From: Megascapheus bottae
Taxonomy: Eukaryota > Chordata > Mammalia > Rodentia > Geomyidae
Direction: 5' to 3'
Length of the DNA stretch: 64,000 nt
NCBI GenBank assembly: GCA_024803745.1
Contig: JANJXV010000037.1
Coordinates: 10,307,001-10,371,000 of the forward strand
In this document: in pieces, positions 56,181 through 64,000 of the stretch
How the letters are laid out: each line of letters starts with the position of its first letter
How positions within the stretch are numbered: position 1 is the stretch's first letter
Notes under the pieces: model-generated
What the model saw: the letters and a program-made list of their open reading frames with translations, nothing else
Database searches by the model: none
Told to the model about the DNA's origin: nothing
Translations under genes and position numbers: made by a program

Positions 56181-57569
56181 AGGAGAGTTGTGGGAAGGCA
56201 CCAGGCCAAGGAGAGAGACCAGCTTGAGCCAGAAAGGGTACAGAATAGTCAAGCAGCTGTCATATGAGTGAGGACATCACCATAGCAAGATGATCTATGG
56301 ACACAACCTTTGCAATTCCCTTTTTAAGGAGTCTTGGGATGAGGGGGTCAGGGCAGAGGCCAGTTCAGGAGAGGTGTTTATAAAGCGTAAAGGCTCAAGT
56401 AGGAATGGTGGTCTAGTTTGCATTTCCTCAACCCTGGCCCAGCCTCTCTCTTCACTTTCCCTGTCCTCCTTATGCCAGCAACCCCAATGACTCTGTCAAA
56501 CATCCCTAGGGCTCAGGGCCATGATAGTTCTGCTAAAATCACCCATTCTTCCACTGTGCCTAGTCAAGAAACTGTGGTTTTTACATTCCTTACTGAAAGG
56601 AAAAAGATTCAGCAAGAAAAGAGAGTTCCATGCTACTACCTTCCCCACGAGTACCAGGCTGGGGCCTGGGCTTCATCTGGGTCTCTTGTTGATTGCAGAG
56701 AGCACTGGGCAGAGGGGAAGGTAAGATCTACAAACAACCCTTTGCAGAGTCTAAGCACCTATAGTAGGTGCATAGAAGGAGTACTCTGTCCAGGGCTTCC
56801 GAAAGAAGAGGGGAACCAGGGCCAGGCACCCTGGAGTCACAGCACCCGGGGGTTCCTGTCCAGCCCCAGCCTGACCTTCAACTGTCAGCATGCCGGGACT
56901 ATAGGAAAGAGGCTAGCCTCAGCTTCAAATGCCCAGAGATCGCCCATGTCCTCACCAACTATGGCTACGTGTCCTTAGGCAAGCCAGGAACCCTGCAGGA
57001 ACTTCTCATCTGAAAGAATTGGCCCTCAGGATCCCAAACCAAGACCCAACCAGGATCCTTTTATGCACACCTCCTGCTCCTCCCACAGAAGGCACTCAGG
57101 AAGCATCTGTTGAATGAATGAAACCAAAGCCCCTCAGAGAGGTCACAGAGTGCCCCTTGGTGGCAGAGCAGAGAGGAGACCCACAAGTTTGAGATCTGGT
57201 CATAGCACAGTGGCTGTCCCAGGAATGTTTGCATCCATTCTATGCTGTTATAATAGAGTACATGGACTGGGTTATTTATAAATAGCAGGAGTGCATGAAT
57301 TCTCAGTCTGTAGTGGGTGGGAAGTTCAAGAACAAGATGCAACATCTGGTGAGGGCCTTCTCTGCATTGCTGCATCATAGCGCAGCAGAAGACCTCATGT
57401 AGTAAGAGAGTGAATGAGTGGGAGGGGGAACCAGAAGGGGTACGTGTGTGCATGCACACTCTCGTGAAAGAGAGAGAATTGAGGGGAGGGGGTCCACAGC
57501 AGGTTTATAACAAACCCAACACTAACTCTAGTGATAACATTAATCCATACATGGAATTGGAGACCTCAT

Positions 57570-57615
57570 GATCCATATAGAGCCCCCACCCCCACACACA
57601 CACCCTATTTCAGTG
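57570..57615. repeat. Short C/CA-rich tract
   Basis: CCCCCACCCCCACACACACA is a small low-complexity run in otherwise ordinary intron sequence. Confidence 0.7.
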
Positions 57616-58037
57616 TTGATCAACGAACTTGGGACACACATTCAAAACCATAGCAGTGAGAATAGACTCTTCATATAGAGTAACAACTTCTAAGGAAAGC
57701 GGAGACAGCTGGAATGAAGGATATAGGCATGTGACCTCTTAAGGGACATGGTATTCCTTCCCTAGAGAAAATGGGAGAGAGACAGCTCAGCCCTAGGAAA
57801 GAAGAGATGTGAAAATCATAGATTCTAGAACATGTGTGTAACTATTGGCCTGTGCTCTCCTAAGGGCCTAAGACTCCCTCCAGCTTCAAGGTTTACCATA
57901 TTCCACCTGATCCAGAAAAGGAGAATCTCCTTCCAGCCCCACCTGCACAGACATTTGGCTTGGTGGGGCGATTAGCTCTGAGTAGCCACGTGGCCCTGGC
58001 TCACACGCCTCTCCCACTCTCTCCCCTCTCTAACCAG

Positions 58038-58156
58038 AAAGAACTCACGGCTACAGTTCAACAAGGTGAAAGTGGAAGACGCTGGGGAGTATGTGTGTGA
58101 GGCTGAGAACATCCTGGGAAAGGACACTGTCCGAGGCCGGCTCCATGTCAACAGCG
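58038..58156 (+). CDS. NRG2: Neuregulin 2, exon encoding the second half of the Ig domain
   Basis: It completes Arg88 and then reads KNSRLQFNKVKVEDAGEYVC, EAENILGKDT and VRGRLHVNS (residues 89-127 of this isoform). The DAGEYVC motif supplies the second Ig cysteine, Cys108, and the Asp and Tyr typical of the F-strand of Ig C2 domains. The acceptor is TCTAACCAG|AAAG and the donor is AGCG|GTAGGT. The exon leaves one G for the next exon, consistent with the Val that follows in known NRG2. The residue His125 differs from the Tyr I recall in human NRG2. The EGF-like exon should be next but is not within the remaining 5.8 kb. Confidence 0.97.
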
Positions 58157-59027
58157 GTAGGTGGCCCCTTAAGGAAGGGATTGGTCCTGTGGTGAGGTGG
58201 GGGGTAGGGCGGAGCGGTTACCCCAGCCCCTGGAGAGCGGCACATGATCCATCTTGCAGTCAACTCCCCTCCCTCCTGCTGCTGCCATATCGGGCTGGAG
58301 ATCTCAGCCAATTCAGAGAAATGCAGTCGAAGCATAAATGTTTAGCTTTGTTATCTGGGCCTGGAAGAGCCGCCAGCTCTCATTTTAAATACCCTGAAAA
58401 CTAAATATTTTGAAATCAAGAGGTGGGGGTTGAGGGAAGGATATTTTTAGAAGGCAATTATGGGAGGCTGGGCTGCCTGGAGCAGGGCTGGGGGGAGAGA
58501 CAGGCCTGGGGTGGGTAAGAGCTGTCCGCTGCATTGCAGGGCACCTGAGCACAAGCCTGTGGCACAGGATGGGGCGTGGGGGAGCTGGGGCAGCCTCTGC
58601 TCAGGGATGATAGACTTCCCCACTGGCCCCCCCTTGAAAACTTACACAGCAGGACAAGCCTTTAGCCTCTCTTCTGTGCCAAAGCCGCCCATGCCCAGGC
58701 AGTGCCCTTTCTTTGCTCATCCCTGAACCCTACATCCCTCCAATGCCTCTCTTCTCAACACCCACAGATGAAGCACACCATTTACCTAGGTACCCAGATT
58801 CACTTTCAGTCCTGCCCCCAACTGAATCTAATCCTACATCTGTCATCGCCTGCCTAGATTTCCACCAGACAGCCTGGCCACACTCCCAAAGCCAGCGTTA
58901 TCTAAAAGAGAACATTCCTTCCCCGTAACCCTCCGCTGAGCAGTCATCCCAGACCCTGCCTGCTTGTAGTGGCAAGAAACCATCTCCACTGCTCTCTGGG
59001 CTCCTTGGGCTACCTTGCCATTCTGTC

Positions 59028-59049
59028 AAAAAAAAAAAAAAAAAAAAAA
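59028..59049 (+). repeat. A homopolymer
   Basis: About 22 consecutive A residues without a recognisable SINE body upstream. Confidence 0.9.
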
Positions 59050-59559
59050 GTCCCCATATTCTGGTTTGCCCTGGATTTTTCTCACACGTAACTCTTTCAT
59101 TCCAACCCCATCTCAAGGGCAGCCCCAGCTCGGGTTTCATGCTTATTCACTCACATATCTAAGGAATGGCCTTTTAAAGCACATTCATCCAGCCACGCCC
59201 ACACCATTGGTCCAGACATGCCTAAGCTATGGAGCCATGGGACAGGGACTTGGTCACCACGCTGGCCCAAATAGCATTGTTCCCCCTTGACACCCCATCC
59301 TTACGCTTCCTCTCAGGGAGCCACCCTCTTTCCTACCCCAATCTGGGGTACTTCTTGCCCCACCACCGTATGGTAGCATTGCTTGACTTCTAGCCTTAGA
59401 TCATGTTTCAACTTCATACTATTACTGAACTTTCTCTGTGGGTCTGACCACCCCAGCAGAAGGTGAGCCTCAAGAATGGGGGACCCAGAGACAATGCCTC
59501 TCCCTGGGAGTTGTGACTCTAGCTGTTACTTGCTGAGCCAGGTTCTGCATAAGCTCATC

Positions 59560-59655
59560 AATACCTGTCCAGGATCAGAATGTATTTTATAAGTTATGAG
59601 AGGCTCTGAGAGGTTATTTTTCCCAAAATCAAATAGCTAGTTAATGATAGAGCTG
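59560..59655 (+). repeat. MIR fragment
   Basis: GAGAGGCTCTGAGAGGTTAT followed by CAAATAGCTAGTTAATGATA marks the 3' part of a MIR. Confidence 0.5.
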
Positions 59656-59777
59656 TGCAGTGTAAAGTCATTGGCAAACTTAGCCCTGGCACTTCGGAAG
59701 TGTTTATGTAGCTTGTTTACCACTTTGGCCTCAAGGCCTACTACAGTAGGTACCTAGAAAGTATGATGTATAAGAAG

Positions 59778-59988
59778 CTTAGAGACAAGAGCTCATGACT
59801 CATGGCTATAGTCCTAGCTACTCAGGAGGCTGAGATCTGAGGATCTTGGTTTAAAGCTGAGACTCTTCAATTAACTGCAAGCAAAGCCAGAAGTGGAGCT
59901 GTGGCTCAAGTGGTAGAGAGCTAGCCTTAAGCAAAAACTTAGGAATCCTGCTCAAACCTTGAGATCAAGCCCCAAGTCTGACATAACG
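59778..59988 (+). mobile_element. 7SL-like/Geo composite SINE
   Basis: Head TGGCTATAGTCCTAGCTACT, a shortened linker (CTTCAATTAACTGCAAGC), and Geo GTGGAGCTGTGGCTCAAGTG with its 3' end decayed. A GGA-rich tract follows. Confidence 0.83.
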
Positions 59989-61033
59989 ACAAGAGGAAGG
60001 AGGAGGGTGGGGGGAGGAAGAAAGAAAGAAGAAACTTGGAACCTGTTCCAAGGTCTTGTCACTGCCCTCTCTTCCTGGGCATGATATGGAAGGCATACCT
60101 GGATCTTTCTACCTGTCCCAAGGCTGGAAAAGTGGGATGATCCTGGGATCTAGCACCTGCCACCTTTGTCCTGGTTAGCGGATAATCTCTGATCCATCTT
60201 CGTTAGAACTGACAAGAACACAAAACTTGTAAGTCCAGAAGTCAGAGAGGCACTAGACATGACAAGTCAATAACTGAAAACATAGATCAGGGCAGTTTTC
60301 CCCACCATGCACTAGACTGGTTGATTCTCTTCTCCTATGAAGTAGTGTCTCTCATTTGGGAAGCCAGGACAGAGAGAGGAGAGGCCATGGCTCAGACAGT
60401 TTCAGAGTCATGTCACCCCAGCCCCATAACCATCCATGTGGTCATAAGGATGGACTCTGCTGTGCCTACCTGCCCCTGTAAATGCTTAGAAGGGTGGAGT
60501 GCCATCTTTGCCAGCTTGTCTGTAGCAGAGGAGCTCCTGCAAGATAGCCTTGAGCTATACTGGAACTATATGGAGAAGCATTCCTACAAGGATCTATTAG
60601 TAGGGGAAGATGGTTGCCGTGTAGAAGGCCAAACTGTGCCCTCCCTGCTGCACAGGGCTTAGGACCTGAGACCCCTGGATATGCTTCAGTCCAGTCCCAT
60701 CCCACAACCCCAGTTCTAATCAGCTTAGGAGCCAGTTAGGAGAGCCTTTGAGCTAGAAACTGAGGCAGATCTAAAGTCCTAACTAGCCACAGGGCTCCTT
60801 GTCTCTTGCTTCTGCAGCCTGACAGACAGTAGCAGGCAAGGTAGTGGAAATAATTCAGTGTAGTCTAGTCTCCGCCATGTGTCATGCAATCCTACCTCAT
60901 TCCACCTCTCTAACCTTCAGTTTTTCCCTCATAGACTGAGCTATGATCTTAGGTCTCTTCGCCTAAAACTCTGGAATTCTGAGTTGGATGTTGAGGCTAC
61001 ATCCTGTACTCCTCACTGACACATGTAAACACA

Positions 61034-61035
<2 letters not shown>

Positions 61036-61082
<47 letters not shown>
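61036..61082 (+). repeat. (AC)n microsatellite
   Basis: A pure AC run preceded by diverged ACAC/GTAC units. Confidence 0.97.
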
Positions 61083-61085
<3 letters not shown>

Positions 61086-62427
61086 TCTACACCCCTTCTA
61101 TGTCCTCAGGGCAGGCTAGAACCTACTCCTGACGTGAGAAATGGACAGGGCCATACAGGGAATCAGAACCCCCATCCCACACCTTCCTCCACCACCACCA
61201 CCAACCCCTCCCGCCCTCCAGCTGATGACATTTTCCCAGGCTAAGATGCCTGAGCTCCTTGTTTACCTTCAGAACCCAGGATACCTGCAGCAACCACACC
61301 CTGAGGAAGGGGTGGAGGGCGGGCAGCGGGCAGCTGGGCCTGCCCCCTCTGACTCATCCCAAGGTGGGTTGGTGTGGCCCGCCCAGGCCCCAGGAGCTAG
61401 GGCCATGGAAGTGGGGGAGGGTCAAGGAGCAGCCAGCTGTTCTACGGGCACCACCCAGCTCTCCAGTAGCTCCCACTTCACTTGAGGGGTGTCTGATCCT
61501 CCTCCACATCAGAGCAGGCTGTCACCATGCTGCAGCTCCCAAGAGGCCTCCAATCTCCCTGCATTGGCTAGAAGAAGGAGCCCAGACGTGTGTGGAGCTT
61601 GTAATAAAACAGTTGGCTTAGCCTGACCCACTTCTGCATTTAGCAAAATCAATGAATGGCCATGCAGAGATATCCAAGGCACCAGGCAGAGGACAGGCAG
61701 GTTTGCCCTGAGATGTCACAGGACCATAGAAGTCCCAAAGAGGCCTCCAGGCCTGTCCCCTACATGGGGCTTTAAAAGGCCACCTGTGTGGATGAATCCA
61801 TATTCACAGGGCTGCGCACGTGAACTTCCACATATGCTACAAGCCTCATTTAGCACGACCAGGCTCTGAGCCCTGGGAGTCATCGTCTGGGCCCTCCAGC
61901 AAAGTCCCACAAATGGGACTTTGTAAATAACTGCCTCTCCTAACAGATGGGAGGGGAAGGCACATATACCAAAGGAAAAGAGGGGGGAGCCATCATGAAC
62001 CAGGAGACTGAAGATCTGGGCCTTGAAGAAGTAGAAGTTATTATCGATGGGCAAGAGAGAAAAACCAGCTATAGCAGCAGGCAGCTCAGCTCTGCAGCAC
62101 CTGCTCAGAGCCCATCTTTCTCCATTCCTACCCACCAAGGCTCTGACCAATTAATATATGCAATTAAGTTACATTCTGTAAGATTCACCATGTTAATGTG
62201 TATCAGTGGATTTTACTTTAGTCATTAAGTTTTGCGACCATCATCACTAAATCCAGAATATTTTCATCCCCTCCAAAAGAAACCACTGCATGCATTGACC
62301 GTCACTCCCCGTTGTCCCCTTTCCAGGCCCTGATGCCAACTAATCTTTCTCCTCCTGAAAATTTACTTATAGTAGACATTTATATAAAAACAGTTGTGCA
62401 GTATGAGATTGCATTGCTTTACTTAAC

Positions 62428-62660
62428 TTTTTTTGTCAGTCATGGAACTTGAACTGTGGGCCTGGGCATTGTCCCTGATCTCTTCAGCTCAAGGCTACCC
62501 TCCTACCCCTTGATCCACAGGGCCACTTCTAGTTTTCTGGTTGTTAATTAGAGATAAGAGTCTCATGGACTTTCCTTCCCCAGGATGGCTTTGAACAGAG
62601 ATCCTCAGATCTCAGCCTCCTGTGCAGCTAGGATTACAGGCATGAGCCACTGCTCCCAGC
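62428..62660 (-). mobile_element. 7SL-like/Geo composite SINE, antisense, with 9-bp TSD
   Basis: A well-preserved antisense copy. A 9-bp duplication TTACTTAAC flanks it (62419-62427 and 62661-62669). The T-run at 62428 is the complement of its A tail. It inserted into the antisense L1M. Confidence 0.88.
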
Positions 62661-62984
62661 TTACTTAACATTTTTTTTAAGGTTTATCCATTTGTAGCAA
62701 GCATGTCCTATAACTGGAGCTACTATATTTCATGCTTCAAAGGGAGCATCATGCCTTTTGGTGGCAAAATAATATTCCACCAAATGAGTGTTCCACATAT
62801 GGTTTAATCATTTCTTAGTTTGGGTTATTGGATTGTCTGGATCATTGTTCCACTTTGACTATTATGAATAATGCTGCTATGAAAATTTAGGTAAAGGTTT
62901 TGTATGCACAAAGATTCTCAACCTCTTGAAGACATAACTAGAAGTAGAAATATGGTAGTTCTCAGTCTGTTTTATTTTATTAAT

Positions 62985-63078
62985 CAGTTTATTTTTTGTT
63001 TATGTGGTACCAAGGAATTGAACCCAGGGCCTCATACATGCTAGGCAAAACCTCTACTACTCAGCCACACTCCCAGCC
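62985..63078 (-). mobile_element. IDL monomer, antisense
   Basis: The reverse complement begins GGGGCTGGGAGTGTGGCTGA and contains the B-box-like GGTTCAATTCC, then GTACCACATA as in the left half of IDL-Geo. The Geo half is missing. Confidence 0.75.
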
Positions 63079-63399
63079 CCTCTATGTTTATTTTTCTAAG
63101 AACCGCCAGATTATTTTCCAATAGCTGCACTAGCAGCTACAGTAGTCTTACCAGCAATGCACAAACCCTCTGATTTCTCTACACTCTTACCAGCACTTAC
63201 TAGTATCCTTGTTGTTATTATTATTTAGCCATTCTAGTAGCTGTAAAGTGTTATCGCATTGTGAGTTTGGCTTCATGTTCCTAAGGATCTTCCAAGAATA
63301 CTTGCATACAATAGGGGACAATGTTTTACTCTATGGAAGAGATGCCACCATCAGCCAGGAACACCAGACTAGCCCCTGGATGGCAGCAGAAGACACTTT

Positions 63400-63900
63400 G
63401 CCCCCAAAGAGCTAACTAGGTATTTGTTTAGTCAATCATTTTCCAGGCCTTCTGCTAAGACACTGGAGTTCAGTGACACATGACAGAGGTCGGCTGCTGA
63501 GGTGACCTCCCTTGTAGTGGGGAACTATTGTAACACATGTCATCATTTTGGGTTAGAACAAGCAGCATGGGGCACACAGGACAGAAGTGAAGAGCAGGCG
63601 TAAGGGAGGAGTGTGATGAGCTGGAGCAGCTGGAAGAGGCCATTGTAGGGCACTGATATTTGGGACATTTTCTGCAGGACTCCAGGCTCACCAGAGATGC
63701 CAGGCTAAGACCAGTATAGTCACAACATAATGCAAGAGAGGAACAGGAGACCATGAGGAAGGGTGAGGAGACCTGGGGAGGAGTTAGAGGCCTTCTTCTG
63801 AGTGCAGAGGGAAGGCATGGGAGAGCGCTTTGCTCTAGGAAAGGACTGGCCCAATTCACATATTTAAAGACCTCTCTAGCCACTGCCAGCCCAAAAGCTT
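63400..63900 (-). repeat. L2 fragment, antisense
   Basis: TTTTCCAGGCCTTCTGCTAA and further G/A-rich text resemble antisense LINE-2. The ORF on the minus strand here reads through this repeat. Confidence 0.4.
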
Positions 63901-64000
63901 AGAGCAAAGACAAAAGTCAGCAGAGGAAGCCATTCAAGAGACCTTTATGATCACCCAAAGAAGCAACCACCATGATCTGGACCAGGGGAGAAAGCAGATG

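Larger units (their letters stand above)
51291..58037 (+). other. NRG2: NRG2 intron between the two Ig exons
   Basis: About 6.7 kb, phase 2, bounded by consensus GT and AG. Its acceptor has a strong polypyrimidine run (CTCCCACTCTCTCCCCTCTC). It contains SINEs, CA repeats and old repeats listed separately. The remaining text (52000-52840, 56180-58037) shows no further exon. ORFs of up to 189 codons occur in C/T-rich sequence without family resemblance. Confidence 0.88.
62130..63330 (-). mobile_element. L1M 3' end, antisense
   Basis: Collinear antisense LINE-1 3' UTR: ATTCACCATGTTAATGTGTA near 62186, TGACTATTATGAATAATGCT near 62857, and TCTACACTCTTACCAGCACT near 63178. Two SINEs interrupt it. 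No coding frame survives. Confidence 0.75.
58157..64000 (+). other. NRG2: Start of the NRG2 intron after the Ig domain
   Basis: The intron continues to the window edge. The stretches 58160-59550 and 59990-62120 contain no exon with EGF-like, transmembrane or other neuregulin features. They hold a poly-A run, one MIR, one SINE and one CA tract. Confidence 0.85.

Noticed and set aside
58157..64000. Search for the NRG2 EGF-like exon downstream of exon 3
   Set aside because: No frame shows the six-cysteine EGF pattern after an AG acceptor in phase 1. The exon must lie beyond the window.
1..64000. CRISPR arrays, phage, integrons, operons or other prokaryotic systems
   Set aside because: Splice sites, SINEs, LINEs, MIR and low CpG outside one island all show vertebrate nuclear DNA. 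Short tandem repeats are microsatellites, not spacer arrays.

Overview
This is vertebrate nuclear DNA, almost certainly from a geomyoid rodent (kangaroo rat, pocket mouse or pocket gopher). The main evidence is many copies of a dimeric SINE. Its left half resembles a tRNA-Ala/ID element and its right half is a characteristic module. I recognise this as IDL-Geo, a family reported as restricted to Geomyoidea. A second abundant SINE joins a 7SL-like head to the same right module. Old L1M, L2 and MIR copies and about a dozen (CA)n/(GT)n tracts complete a typical mammalian intronic landscape. There is no prokaryotic operon, CRISPR array or other compact gene system.

The only gene I can support is the 5' part of neuregulin 2 (NRG2) on the + strand. 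A CpG island at about 32.45-33.9 kb holds a TATA-containing promoter (TATAAG at 33182) and an alternative first coding exon (33296-33386). That exon encodes a short, very basic N-terminus without a signal peptide. It splices in phase to exon 2 (51119-51290) and exon 3 (58038-58156), which together encode one complete C2-type Ig domain with Cys54 and Cys108. The EGF-like exon, transmembrane exon and cytoplasmic exons lie beyond 64 kb. The large first exon of the long NRG2 isoforms is not visible. The first 33 kb are therefore either intron 1 of the long isoform or upstream flank; I favour intron.

Layout: 0-7.2 kb is an AT-rich block of antisense L1M with three layers of nested insertions. 7.2-15 kb is mostly single-copy with scattered SINEs. 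15-23 kb holds two large L1M fragments in opposite orientations. 23-32 kb is repeat-poorer and GC-richer as the promoter approaches. 32.4-33.9 kb is the CpG island with promoter and exon. 33.4-51.1 kb is an intron with old L2/MIR and simple repeats. 51.1-58.2 kb holds the two Ig exons. 58.2-64 kb is the following intron, ending in antisense L1M and L2.

The best second-look items are the alternative promoter and its basic N-terminus, the Geo module shared by two unrelated SINE heads, microsatellites growing out of SINE 3' ends, and well-preserved nested insertions with target-site duplications. I found no convincing new biological system.
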